A DNA stretch of 48,719 bases from Latilactobacillus fragifolii (GTDB lineage: Bacteria > Bacillota > Bacilli > Lactobacillales > Lactobacillaceae), in NCBI RefSeq assembly GCF_905332535.1, contig NZ_CAJOCF010000009.1, forward strand, positions 1 to 48,719, written 5' to 3'. Position numbers and translations under genes: made by a program. Below the pieces are notes generated by a model that saw nothing but the letters and a program-made list of their open reading frames with translations, had not been told where the DNA came from and ran no database searches. Positions 38,456 to 46,322 of this stretch are shown piece after piece. The number at the start of each line of letters is the position of its first letter. Position 1 is the first letter of the stretch.

Positions 38456-39454
38456 TCAGTCCCAGAAAAGTGGTTTGTAGCCCGCTTTAGCGCTAGCGAT
38501 ACATCTAGCATTGCCAATTTTTTCAAATTCGGTGTAAATCACACTGTAGAGATAGCTATTTAAATCATTGACCTGGTTCAAGCGGACTTTTTGTACGGCG
38601 CGCATTAAGGTGTCATGAATCGGGGTCGCAATATCGGCATCATGTAAATCGAATAAGCTACTTTGGAGTTTATGGGCATTTAACGCCTGTTTTTTAGCCC
38701 GTAAAACGGTTTGTTGAAGGGTTAAAAAGATGCCAAAGTCATTGCCAGATAGGAGTTTTAAATCCAACAAGTGTTGTTTAGTGAAGATTGAATCGTTATT
38801 CAAGTGGTTTTCAAAGAGCGCAGCATCTTGTTGTTCGGTGATTGATTTTTCGTGATCAGAGATAGTATCTGTTTCTAGAGAATCTGTATTTATGTTTTTT
38901 AATAACTTAGTATTACTAATATCAGTATCACTTGTTTCTCTTTTTAGGAAATCTAGATTTCCTTTTTTAAGAAATCTAGTGTTATCAAGGGTTTCAGCTC
39001 CTTCATCAGACATGGACGTTGTTGCATCAATGTTTACAGCTTTTTCCATACTTGAATTTGGCGTTGTTTCGAGTTGATCGATTCCGTAGATATCGTTATC
39101 AGTAATTTCTGGCTCCAGTAAATACATTCGGTTAGCCTTGCCTTGACCCATGCGCTTCATGAGTAGTAAACCGGCTTCTTTCAGCTCATTCTTTACGCTG
39201 TTTACTTTGTTGTGGCTGCAGCCTAAGATCACCCCTAGTTGTTCACCTGTGTAGATAAAATAAATATTGCCATCCTTATCGAACCATTTATTTTTGATCG
39301 AGAGTTGCAGACGATCTGACAAAATAGCAAATGCTAGTTTCGCTTCAGCACTTAGTTTTTTGTATTTATCGCTGGTCATAAAGACCTTTGGCACCTGGAA
39401 GAACTTAAGCGCATATTGGCGTTTGATGTTGTAGTAGTTTGGCTGATTATTCAT
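38456..39454 (-). CDS. repA: Replication initiator, RepA_N type
   Basis: The 332-aa protein has the RepA_N domain at residues about 12-115 (FFQVPKVFMTSDKYKKLS, then LSDRLQLSIKNKWFDKDG and a winged-helix part with ILGCSHNKVNSVKNEL), an acidic, Asn/Ser-rich linker and a C-terminal host-specific domain (about 225-332). RepA_N proteins start theta replication of low-copy plasmids of Firmicutes; the origin usually lies within the gene's middle. Its leader is covered by an antisense RNA (39645-39730), which would hold copy number low. Confidence 0.92.
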   Translation of the reverse strand: MNNQPNYYNIKRQYALKFFQVPKVFMTSDKYKKLSAEAKLAFAILSDRLQLSIKNKWFDKDGNIYFIYTGEQLGVILGCSHNKVNSVKNELKEAGLLLMKRMGQGKANRMYLLEPEITDNDIYGIDQLETTPNSSMEKAVNIDATTSMSDEGAETLDNTRFLKKGNLDFLKRETSDTDISNTKLLKNINTDSLETDTISDHEKSITEQQDAALFENHLNNDSIFTKQHLLDLKLLSGNDFGIFLTLQQTVLRAKKQALNAHKLQSSLFDLHDADIATPIHDTLMRAVQKVRLNQVNDLNSYLYSVIYTEFEKIGNARCIASAKAGYKPLFWD

Positions 39455-39476
39455 AGTGATCTCCTTTGTATTAAAA

Positions 39477-39512
39477 AGAGCGAACCCGCATTTGCGAGTT
39501 CGCTCTAAGAAT
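39477..39512 (-). terminator. Hairpin in the repA leader
   Basis: AGAGCGAACCCGC pairs with GCGAGTTCGCTCT (about 39476-39507), with a T-run on the - strand just before the repA ribosome site. In RepA_N plasmids such a hairpin stops transcription or translation of repA when the antisense RNA binds; here it would be the attenuator. Confidence 0.7.
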
Positions 39513-39609
39513 TAAGCGTAGGCAAATGCGAGCCTGACAAATTGTCAGAAACTCTTTTGAAAAGCCACACTAACCTACTTTTATGTATATTTAAATAAGC
39601 CTTTAAGTA

Positions 39610-39638
39610 TTGCCATTTTCAAAAAAATAGCTTACAAT
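39610..39638 (+). promoter_or_regulatory. Promoter of the repA antisense RNA
   Basis: TTGCCA (39610-39615), 17-base spacer, TACAAT (39633-39638): near-consensus and opposite to repA. Confidence 0.8.
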
Positions 39639-39644
39639 TAAACA

Positions 39645-39730
39645 CATAGCTTTTGAAGAAAAAAACTCTTAAATAATTTCTCCAAATAGTAGGTCATCAC
39701 GAAGTGCGAATTCGTGATGGCTTTTTTTTA
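39645..39730 (+). ncRNA. RNAI antisense RNA controlling repA
   Basis: About 85 nt from the promoter at 39610 to a strong terminator CATCACGAA/TTCGTGATG plus 8 T (about 39702-39730). It is complementary to the repA mRNA leader and fits the countertranscribed RNA of RepA_N plasmids in size, place and strength. Confidence 0.78.
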
Positions 39731-39784
39731 ATGAGTTTATCATATACCATTGATCAGGTCTTTGTATAGCCTATTTTTCAACTA

Positions 39785-39889
39785 GTGTATTTAACATAAT
39801 GTTGAATACATAATGTGAATACCATGATGTTATTCACACATCACATTTAACATATAACATTTAACACTTTTGCTTAGGTGTGCTATAAT
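39785..39889. promoter_or_regulatory. parA promoter with partition-site/operator repeats
   Basis: The word ATTTAACA(T/C) and relatives occur at least four times (39789-39866), with a symmetric GTGAATA/TATTCAC pair (39815-39837). The parA promoter TTAACA (39861-39866), 17 bases, TATAAT (39884-39889) lies in the last repeats, so the RHH partner protein would both mark the partition site and repress the operon. Confidence 0.7.
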
Positions 39890-39917
39890 GTAATTATCAA
39901 AGTTATGGAGGGTAATT

Positions 39918-40730
39918 ATGACAGCAAAAGTGTTATCTTTTTTAAATTTTAAAGGTGGTGTCGGTAAAACAAGTACAACAGCACTTGTTGGATATAACTT
40001 AGCAAAAATGGGATACAAAGTTCTAACAATTGACTTTGACCCACAAGCAAATCTAACATCGTTGTATCTAAAAACGAAAAGCAAGGTTAGTAACGATGAA
40101 GTCATTACGATTAGCACGTCTCTTATGAGTGCTATAAATGATGGGAAAGATTTGAAAGATATTACAATTGATGTAACTGATAATTTAGCATTGATTCCAA
40201 ATGCAGTTGATTTTAGTATGTATACCCGATTCTTAGACAGAACTTATACGACCGAATTAGAGAAGGTGGAGTTCTTTTCAAAAAAAATTGAGTCTTTGAA
40301 ATCAGACTATGACTTCATATTCATTGATGTTCCACCTACAATTAGTCTTTCGAATGATACTGCATTCTATGCTTGCGACCAAATAATAGTCGTGCTTCAG
40401 ACTCAAGAGCGATCATTATCTGGTGCAGAGGTACTAATCAGTTATTTACAAGAAACTCTTATTAATGAGTTTAAATCTAAGGTAGATGTTATGGGAATCC
40501 TACCTGTACTCTCAAAACGTAACGCTGCAGTAGACGATGAAATACTACGTTCCGCTGCAGCAACTTTTGGCGAACATAATATTTTTGAAAACAAGATTAC
40601 GATTATGGAACGAATTAAGCGAATGGATATGACCGGTATTACTGACAGTCCAAAAGATACGTGGGATAAAAAAGTCCATTCTGCATTCGAAAATGTTTCT
40701 AAAGAAATTTTAAAAAGATTGGATGATTAA
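39918..40730 (+). CDS. parA: ParA-type partition ATPase
   Basis: The 270-aa protein has the deviant Walker A KGGVGKTS (12-19), DFDPQANLTS (Walker A') and FIFIDVPPTISLS (Walker B). It is a short ParA without an N-terminal HTH, as in type Ib systems, where a small RHH protein is the DNA-binding partner. It moves plasmid copies along the nucleoid. ATG follows GGAGGG. The A+T-rich codon use differs from the transfer genes and suggests a separate origin of this module. Confidence 0.92.
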   Translation: MTAKVLSFLNFKGGVGKTSTTALVGYNLAKMGYKVLTIDFDPQANLTSLYLKTKSKVSNDEVITISTSLMSAINDGKDLKDITIDVTDNLALIPNAVDFSMYTRFLDRTYTTELEKVEFFSKKIESLKSDYDFIFIDVPPTISLSNDTAFYACDQIIVVLQTQERSLSGAEVLISYLQETLINEFKSKVDVMGILPVLSKRNAAVDDEILRSAAATFGEHNIFENKITIMERIKRMDMTGITDSPKDTWDKKVHSAFENVSKEILKRLDD

Positions 40731-40732
40731 AA

Positions 40733-41059
40733 ATGGGAATGCTTGATCATAAAAACTCTAACAACACTGAAAAGCAGTCACTAAAAAGAGGCCCTCAAGT
40801 AGTTGTAAAGGAGCAAGTAGCAAGAAATAATATTGTAACGGATTCTGAAACTGTCACTTTACCAGTTAACATTAGAGTTGATAATCATATACGTAATCAA
40901 ATATCTGCTCTGCTAAATTTAGGGTATGGTACGTCCCAAAAAGAGCTAGTTAAAAATTTAGTTGACAAAACTATTGAGGAACTACCTGAAAATGAAAAAA
41001 TAAGATTTGAAAAGATGTACACCATTTTAGAACAAAAAGATGCTTTTAAAAATATTTAG
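40733..41059 (+). CDS. ParB-like RHH partition protein
   Basis: A 108-aa protein 2 bases after parA. The N-terminal 45 residues are disordered and basic; residues about 48-80 (ETVTLPVNIRVDNHIRNQIS...GTSQKELVKNLV) form an RHH-like DNA-binding unit, and a helical tail follows. This is the ParG/omega-type layout: the flexible N-terminus stimulates ParA, the RHH binds the repeats on both sides of the operon. Confidence 0.78.
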   Translation: MGMLDHKNSNNTEKQSLKRGPQVVVKEQVARNNIVTDSETVTLPVNIRVDNHIRNQISALLNLGYGTSQKELVKNLVDKTIEELPENEKIRFEKMYTILEQKDAFKNI

Positions 41060-41061
41060 CA

Positions 41062-41107
41062 CAAAGTGTTAAATGTTAAATGGTAAGTGTTAAATGGTAA
41101 GTGTATA
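41062..41107. repeat. Partition-like direct repeats downstream of the par genes
   Basis: GTGTTAAATG, TTAAATGGTA, GTGTTAAATGGTA and GTGTA follow each other within 45 bases. They are the reverse orientation of the ATTTAACAC words before parA, so the par genes are bracketed by facing sites. Confidence 0.65.
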
Positions 41108-41205
41108 TATGCCAATCTTAATGGTCTTTATTAAAAAAAGGTATCGGAAACTTTGCGTTATACCATATATTCGTTACTTCTATAAATTTAATTTTGTCAA
41201 ATTAC

Positions 41206-41243
41206 CAGGCGTCCAAGTATAAAAAAATACTTGGCGCTTTTTC
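41206..41243 (+). terminator. Terminator of the par operon
   Basis: CCAAGTAT/ATACTTGG stem flanked by GCG/CGC and followed by a 5-T run. Between here and 41370 I see nothing further. Confidence 0.75.
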
Positions 41244-41370
41244 TATCGCATAACTGTTTGATTAGGATGAGTGTTAATTATTGGTAAAAAGTGCAGTTCA
41301 TCTAGAAAATCTTGACTAATTTACGAGACTAAGTAAATGAGACTGAATAAACATTGATATAACAGCAAAT

Positions 41371-41457
41371 AAAAAAGTCTCATTAACCTGACAGTAATTG
41401 AGACTAAGTTAAGTTTTATCGGAGTTTTCACTTTTAAAAAAATTTGCAATTTTAGAA
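41371..41457 (-). ncRNA. Candidate small RNA divergent from the 105-aa gene
   Basis: A - strand TATAAT (41464-41469) overlaps the -10 of the + strand gene. The transcript would end at a stem GTCTCA/TGAGAC followed by 6 T (41371-41404). About 87 nt, no reading frame. Support is moderate. Confidence 0.4.
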
Positions 41458-41471
41458 CAAACTATTATAAG
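41444..41471 (+). promoter_or_regulatory. Promoter of the 105-aa secreted protein
   Basis: TTGCAA (41444-41449), 16 bases, TATAAG (41466-41471). It would leave only 7-8 untranslated bases before ATG 41486, so the mRNA would be nearly leaderless. Confidence 0.5.
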
Positions 41472-41485
41472 ATTAAAATACAGAT

Positions 41486-41803
41486 ATGCTCAGCAGAAAG
41501 CTGGTAATTATTAAAAAAAATACACTATTTACTTTTCTACTTTTTGCAATGATTTTAGTGACTTTCATTAATCAAAATAATATCGTAAACGCTGCAACCT
41601 CAAACGAAAATAGAACAAATCGTACGATTGTTATAAAAGATAGTCGAATCAGTGGAAACGTTACGAATAATAATCATTCCTCGCTAGCAAAGGCGGAAAA
41701 GAGTTTTGGGAAAATTCTTATAAGTATTGCAGAAAAGCTAAACATAGTAGTTATTTTTCGCGAAAATAAAAACAAAAAAAAGACCAACTTTAGGCAAAGT
41801 TGA
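41486..41803 (+). CDS. Small secreted protein of unknown function (105 aa)
   Basis: The 105-aa frame has a basic N-terminus, a hydrophobic core (about 14-28) and a likely signal-peptidase site after NIVNAA (about 37). The mature part is basic (pI high) and Asn/Lys-rich, ending KKKTNFRQS within a hairpin shared with a convergent RNA. No good ribosome site precedes it. The organisation (mRNA converging with an antisense RNA over its 3' end) resembles a type I toxin-antitoxin pair, but the protein is longer than usual. Could also be a bacteriocin-like or surface peptide. Confidence 0.5.
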   Translation: MLSRKLVIIKKNTLFTFLLFAMILVTFINQNNIVNAATSNENRTNRTIVIKDSRISGNVTNNNHSSLAKAEKSFGKILISIAEKLNIVVIFRENKNKKKTNFRQS

Positions 41804-41884
41804 TCTGGGTCGTTGCTGCGACTAAAATCTTGAAAAAGGTTGGCCCCTTTTTCAAGAAATAAAATGCTGAGTATATCTGATACC
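41773..41884 (-). ncRNA. Convergent small RNA overlapping the 105-aa gene's end
   Basis: Promoter on the - strand: TTGACA (41914-41919), 17 bases, TACGAT (41891-41896) with extended TG. The RNA holds an 11-bp hairpin CTTGAAAAAGG/CCTTTTTCAAG and ends at GACCAACTTT/AAAGTTGATC with an 8-T run. Its first bases repeat the start of the opposing mRNA (CAGATATRCTCAGCA). Confidence 0.6.
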
Positions 41885-41944
41885 AATTTAATCGTAGCAA
41901 CGATGAATTTATTTGTCAACAAATTTTATAAAACGAGTTGGCAA

Positions 41945-41986
41945 CAGAAAAGGGTGTACATCAATATGTACCCCCTTTTTTGTTGC
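41945..41986. terminator. Bidirectional terminator after the AbiH gene
   Basis: AAAAGGG-GTACAT/ATGTAC-CCCTTTT forms a stem of about 14 bp with a 4-base loop and T-runs in both directions, about 50 bases beyond the abiH stop codon. Confidence 0.85.
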
Positions 41987-42034
41987 TGAATATTCTCAGT
42001 TTTGAGCCGTTCTTCTAAATGCGTAGGCTTTTAA

Positions 42035-43336
42035 TTATTGGTAAAATTCATTTATTTCTTTAGGGAGAGAAAGTTTTTCTACTTTGATATTTCCCTCAAG
42101 CAAAAGTTTTGTCATTAGATAAGAACCGTTTTCAACTAGCTTTAATTGATCACCATAACCAATCATTAGTTCAAATATTGAATTCTCATACTCATTAATA
42201 GCCTCGGTATTTGTTTCTGCGTATTCTTTAGAAAATAAAAAATGTAATGTGATATCAGATTGACTGGGTAATTTTAAAAAGTCAAATATAGCGAAAAAAT
42301 AAGACCAATCGGATTTATTCAAGGAATGTCCAATAAAATAAATATCTTTGATTGATAAATCAGAATTTGATTGAATAGTTTTAAAAAAACTATTTAAATT
42401 ATTACTATACCGTGCTAACTCTAGTAATTGATATGTTTTAGTAAAACGATTCAATTCATAAACGCCATTATCAACTAAAACACTCTGATCAAAACCAAAT
42501 ATCAAAGGAATAGACTCAAAGTGCATTGTGTTTGTTTTCTGGTCAGATTGATCATTTATTGGTTTTAATTTGATTGCTTGCCGATAGGTACCATGGATAT
42601 GGAATTCCGTGTGCCTTTTTTTATCAATTGAATCTTGCATGTCATTTGTACAAAAACCATCTTTATATTCAATACAAGCATGATTTGCAGATGTGTAATT
42701 AAAATTTAAAATAATATCGTCATTATTTAAAGTAAATGGTCTTTCAACTAAATCGTTTGACCAGATATGCGCTTTGTTTGAAAGAACCTTCTCAATGTCG
42801 GTCGACATATTAGTGCTTTTACTTTTATCATAACTAAGACTATTTAAATATTCCGCAAATGCAATATCAAATCTTAGTAATTCTTGGTAGAGGTAAGACA
42901 ACTGATCTTTTCTATGTTCTATTTCAGGCAGTTTTTTTTCATTAGGATAGGCGATATCGATTAATTGTTGAATGATTTCTTTTTCGTGGCTGGTTAAGTC
43001 ACTGTCCTTATTTTTTTCATTCTCTTTGTAATAAACTTCACTGACAACTAAAAAGATATAGTATTCTATATTTTTCCATGTTTGAACCCGATATTGTATT
43101 AATTCACTATCATTTTGACATTTTAAAAATAAAGTAGTCCAAAATCCAAGTTTATTAAGATTAGAGCGAGCTTTTTCTTTTTCAGCCTCATCATTAATAT
43201 GATCGTAATTTAGGTAATTTTCAACTATTTCAAAATAATAATTTTTAGATTCCTTTACCTTAGTAAGGTAGTCTACAATAGAAGTTTTAGCACCAGCCAT
43301 AAGATCAAAACCATTGCCTAAAATAAATAGATTCAT
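42035..43336 (-). CDS. abiH: AbiH-family abortive infection protein
   Basis: The 433-aa protein begins MNLFILGNGFDLMAG, the N-terminal nucleotide-binding-like signature of the AbiH family, followed by the conserved ILNFNYTS, FHIHGTY and YFIGHSLNKSDW motifs. AbiH blocks phage growth in lactococci at the cost of the infected cell; how it works is not established. The start overlaps the stop of the HTH gene (TAATG). Codon use is A+T-rich, unlike the transfer region, so the cassette was probably acquired separately. Confidence 0.88.
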   Translation of the reverse strand: MNLFILGNGFDLMAGAKTSIVDYLTKVKESKNYYFEIVENYLNYDHINDEAEKEKARSNLNKLGFWTTLFLKCQNDSELIQYRVQTWKNIEYYIFLVVSEVYYKENEKNKDSDLTSHEKEIIQQLIDIAYPNEKKLPEIEHRKDQLSYLYQELLRFDIAFAEYLNSLSYDKSKSTNMSTDIEKVLSNKAHIWSNDLVERPFTLNNDDIILNFNYTSANHACIEYKDGFCTNDMQDSIDKKRHTEFHIHGTYRQAIKLKPINDQSDQKTNTMHFESIPLIFGFDQSVLVDNGVYELNRFTKTYQLLELARYSNNLNSFFKTIQSNSDLSIKDIYFIGHSLNKSDWSYFFAIFDFLKLPSQSDITLHFLFSKEYAETNTEAINEYENSIFELMIGYGDQLKLVENGSYLMTKLLLEGNIKVEKLSLPKEINEFYQ

Positions 43337-43779
43337 TATTCTTTCTCCTCCGATAAGTTGTTGATAAATATTTCAAGCTGTTCCTTTAAGTTAATTAAGG
43401 CTTTTGTAGCATTCTCATTTGTGTCTTCATTTTCAGTATAATAACGATTAAATGTGACTGTCTTAAGATTAATATTAGCTTCATGGGCCTTAATCAGTAA
43501 ATCCTCAATCTCAGTGACAAGTTCTTTCTTTAGAAAAGGGTGTGCTTGGATAAATCCAATGATTGGATTCCCTTGAAGTTTAAGCAGCTCATCAAGTACA
43601 GCCCCTGGTGTTTCAGCAGTGGCCATCGCTAAAGCCTGTAAGGTTTTTACCGTCATGGCGTTAATCGGGCGCTTTCGAGCGTCGTTTAAGGTTGATTGGC
43701 TGATACCGGAAAGTTGCGCCACCTGATAGCGCGTTAAACCACGCTTCTTTAAAAATTCATCAATGTTTGTTTTATCCAT
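43336..43779 (-). CDS. XRE-family HTH protein of the AbiH cassette
   Basis: A 147-aa protein. Residues about 5-60 form a Cro/CI-type HTH (FLKKRGLTRYQVAQLSGIS.STLNDARKRP); the rest is helical and acidic, with a Cys-free tail. It lies between the acidic protein and AbiH and probably represses the cassette through the inverted repeat in its promoter (44443-44460). The extra C-terminal domain may sense the infection signal; that is inference. Confidence 0.8.
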   Translation of the reverse strand: MDKTNIDEFLKKRGLTRYQVAQLSGISQSTLNDARKRPINAMTVKTLQALAMATAETPGAVLDELLKLQGNPIIGFIQAHPFLKKELVTEIEDLLIKAHEANINLKTVTFNRYYTENEDTNENATKALINLKEQLEIFINNLSEEKE

Positions 43780-43791
43780 GATCGTCTCTCC

Positions 43792-44403
43792 TTAAAAGTT
43801 GTTAACGTCAATTTTTGCGTTATTGCTGTTGTAGTGCACTTCATCGTCAATAGCTTCATTAAAGTAACCACCGACTTCATGATCACTAATTCTTACTTCA
43901 AATTCGCTAAAGTCATGAGCGGTTTCGTCGATGTCATAAAAGTCGATAGCACCATCGTATTCTTCTTTTAAACGGTCATAATCTGCAATATCGAAAGTTA
44001 AATACGTACTGATTGAGAGACGACTAGTGCTGATTGACTTAGGTTTGAACCCGTATTCTGCTAATTCATCAACGATTTTAATCACTTTATTTAAATCACG
44101 TTCTATATCTTTCAAATCTTCGAGTAGTTTGTAATATTTAGTAATTGCTTCAGAGTCGGGATTGGCAACGCCATCGTCCATCAAATCAATAACTTTTTCT
44201 GCATCTTCAATTGTCTTCACTTCAGGCTTTTTTAGCAATACAAGTAATGAATCGTCAACATAATCGCGTTCATCTTCATCTAATGCTGCGTAGTCGTAAT
44301 TAAACGCCTCGATTAAGCCAGTAGCACCAGCGATAGCAGCTTGTTTGTTATTTTTAATTTCATCAACCATATTGTTATAAAGTTTGAAGTCGCTTAGTTT
44401 CAT
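43792..44403 (-). CDS. Acidic helical protein, first gene of the AbiH cassette
   Basis: A 203-aa, very acidic protein (about a quarter Asp/Glu) starting MKLSDFKLYNNMVDEIK; ATG follows GGGAG. The first 150 residues are helical with coiled-coil character, then a beta-rich end (FEVRISDHEVGGYF). No family recognised. It shares one promoter with the XRE and AbiH genes and may be a partner or inhibitor of AbiH. Confidence 0.72.
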   Translation of the reverse strand: MKLSDFKLYNNMVDEIKNNKQAAIAGATGLIEAFNYDYAALDEDERDYVDDSLLVLLKKPEVKTIEDAEKVIDLMDDGVANPDSEAITKYYKLLEDLKDIERDLNKVIKIVDELAEYGFKPKSISTSRLSISTYLTFDIADYDRLKEEYDGAIDFYDIDETAHDFSEFEVRISDHEVGGYFNEAIDDEVHYNSNNAKIDVNNF

Positions 44404-44437
44404 GATTTAGGTCTCCCTTGTATTTGTCTGTATTTAT

Positions 44438-44466
44438 AATATACTACGTTTTGACGTAGTAGTCAA
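44438..44466 (-). promoter_or_regulatory. Promoter and operator of the AbiH cassette
   Basis: On the - strand TTGACT (44461-44466), 17 bases, TATATT (44438-44443). The spacer is filled by a perfect inverted repeat ACTACGT-tttg-ACGTAGT (44443-44460). A protein bound there blocks the polymerase, so autoregulation by the XRE protein is likely. Confidence 0.75.
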
Positions 44467-44511
44467 GTGAAATAGGCGTTTTTTTAAGTTATTACGTGCT
44501 ATAATGAACTC

Positions 44512-44594
44512 GTTGTAGGTTTGTAATTTTAGTAGGTATCACAAAATCAATGAGTATCAAAGGGCCCCTTAATTATTATTAAGGGGCCTTTTTT
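44512..44594 (+). ncRNA. Candidate 83-nt small RNA
   Basis: An extended -10 TGCTATAAT (44498-44505) starts an RNA whose 5' ACTCGTTG pairs with CAATGAGT before an 11-bp terminator GGCCCCTTAAT/ATTAAGGGGCC with T-run (44563-44594). No frame. Nothing else is seen in 44595-44710. Confidence 0.6.
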
Positions 44595-44712
44595 CGATCT
44601 TATTTAAAAATGTATTGATTAAGTTAAGATTAATCTCTTTTGTATTTACTAAAGCCCAATCTCGTAGTTTCTATCATGCAAGTTGTTAATAGGTTTTGGA
44701 GTTAATAATACA

Positions 44713-44741
44713 TTGCAAAAGCGAACGCATGTTTGTATAAC
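44713..44741 (+). promoter_or_regulatory. SOS-controlled promoter of the umuC operon
   Basis: TTGCAA (44713-44718), 17 bases, TATAAC (44736-44741). The spacer holds CGAACGCATGTTTG (44722-44735), which matches the Gram-positive LexA/DinR box CGAACRNRYGTTYG at every position. Confidence 0.88.
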
Positions 44742-44764
44742 GGACTACAAAAGGGGCTGTGACA

Positions 44765-45037
44765 ATGATTTTAGAAGGACCAATTTGGGTTACCAATTCA
44801 GACAGATATTTCATTTTGCATCAAGATGGTAGCTTACAGCTGCGTCAGGAATTAATGAATGAAACAACTGTTTTGATTGATTGTTGTAATTATTTTTATC
44901 AAAAAAACGATCTTTTCAAGCTGTGTCAGGTTTATTTTCCATCAATGACAATGATTGAATTTGGCAATATTCAAAAGGCGTTAGATCAGCAAGCGGCCAC
45001 AATCAGAGGTGGTGCTGAAGATGTACGATTATTCTAA
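44765..45037 (+). CDS. Hypothetical protein, first gene of the umuC operon
   Basis: A 90-aa protein starting MILEGPIWVTNSDRYFILHQ; ATG 44765 has AAGGGG at 8 nt. No motif known. It directly follows the SOS promoter and overlaps umuC by 17 bases. Small genes at this place recur in plasmid and phage umuC operons of lactobacilli, so it may assist or control the polymerase. Confidence 0.7.
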   Translation: MILEGPIWVTNSDRYFILHQDGSLQLRQELMNETTVLIDCCNYFYQKNDLFKLCQVYFPSMTMIEFGNIQKALDQQAATIRGGAEDVRLF

Positions 45038-46322
45038 AGAGGCACGTCGGGTTGTGTTCATGATTGACTCGAAAAGCTTCTATGCCAGTGTTGAGTCGGT
45101 TAAATTGAATCTTAACCCGCTGCGATCTATCCTGGTGGTTATGTCGACGGCCAAAAATACTAATGGTGGTCTTGTACTTGCTGCTTCGCCAATGGCCAAA
45201 AAGATATTTGGAATAAGTAACGTTATGCGAACTAGAGACGTCCCAAAGGATAAACGTATAATTGTAGTGCCACCGCGTATGAACCTTTACATTAAGTACA
45301 ACTTGGCAATCAATGAGATATTTAAAACGTTCGCTGCTGAAGAAGATATTCAACCTTATTCGATCGATGAATCATTGATTGATATGACAGACAGCTGGAA
45401 ACTCTTTGGAGACAGTCCTCGAGAAGTTGCTCGGAAGATCCAACTAAAAGTCAAAAAAGAACTAGGTATTTATCTAACGGTCGGTATCGGCGACAATCCA
45501 CTTTTAGCAAAGTTTGCGCTCGATATGGAAGCTAAACGTACCCACAGTTTAATTGGCGAGTGGCATTATGAAGATGTCCAGGATAAATTGTGGCCAGTCA
45601 CGCAGCTTGACGACCTGTGGTCAATTGGCCGTAGAACAGCTGAAAAGTTAAACAAAATGGGCATTAAATCAATGTATGATTTGGCACACAGTAACCCGTT
45701 TCTTTTAAAGCAAAGGTTTGGTGTGTTAGGCAGTCAGTTATATGCGTTTAGTTGGGGTATCGATCGGGCGTTAATTCGTGATAAGTACGTACCTAAGGCT
45801 AAATCGTATGGAAACAGTCAGGTGCTACCACGAGATTATCGAAACCAGGCTGAAATCGAAATCGTTATTCGAGAAATAGCGGAACAAGTCGCGGCACGCA
45901 TACGTGCTCACCATAAAGCGGCCACAGTTATCCACCTGGGCATCGGGTATTCTTTTCGATCTAAAGAAGAAACTGGTAAGTCAGGTTTTGGTCATAGTAT
46001 GAAGATTGACGCAACAAATGACAATGGTCTATTGGCTGCTTACGCAATTACCCTTTTTCGAAACAAATGGGAAGGTGAAACCGTTCGAAATATTTCAATT
46101 AGTTGTGCTGGCCTGGTCAACGATAATGTCGTGCAGCTCGATCTCTTTGACACAAAACAGACGTCTTTAAAAAAACGTGATCTGGATAGAACCGTTGATC
46201 AAATTCGCCAAAGGTTTGGTTTCACCTCGCTGGTCAAACTATCAAGTGTGGCTGAAGGTGGCACAGCAATTGAACGTGCCGGCCTTGTTGGCGGCCATAA
46301 TGGAGGAAATTCTTATGAGTAA
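45021..46322 (+). CDS. umuC: Y-family translesion DNA polymerase
   Basis: The 433-aa protein has the palm-domain acidic residues Asp16 in FMIDSKSFYASVE and Asp115/Glu116 in YSIDESLIDM, the little-finger/HhH region around LWSIGRRTAEKLNKMGI, and full family length, so it should be active. It copies damaged DNA at the price of mutations. ATG 45021 lies 8 nt after GAGGTGG. SOS control is shown by the upstream LexA box. Its end overlaps the YolD-like gene. Confidence 0.92.
   Translation: MYDYSKEARRVVFMIDSKSFYASVESVKLNLNPLRSILVVMSTAKNTNGGLVLAASPMAKKIFGISNVMRTRDVPKDKRIIVVPPRMNLYIKYNLAINEIFKTFAAEEDIQPYSIDESLIDMTDSWKLFGDSPREVARKIQLKVKKELGIYLTVGIGDNPLLAKFALDMEAKRTHSLIGEWHYEDVQDKLWPVTQLDDLWSIGRRTAEKLNKMGIKSMYDLAHSNPFLLKQRFGVLGSQLYAFSWGIDRALIRDKYVPKAKSYGNSQVLPRDYRNQAEIEIVIREIAEQVAARIRAHHKAATVIHLGIGYSFRSKEETGKSGFGHSMKIDATNDNGLLAAYAITLFRNKWEGETVRNISISCAGLVNDNVVQLDLFDTKQTSLKKRDLDRTVDQIRQRFGFTSLVKLSSVAEGGTAIERAGLVGGHNGGNSYE

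Noticed and set aside
41674-41922. 82-aa - strand frame opposite the 105-aa gene
   Set aside because: It spans a promoter, a hairpin and a terminator of the small RNA and lacks a ribosome site; it is a shadow.
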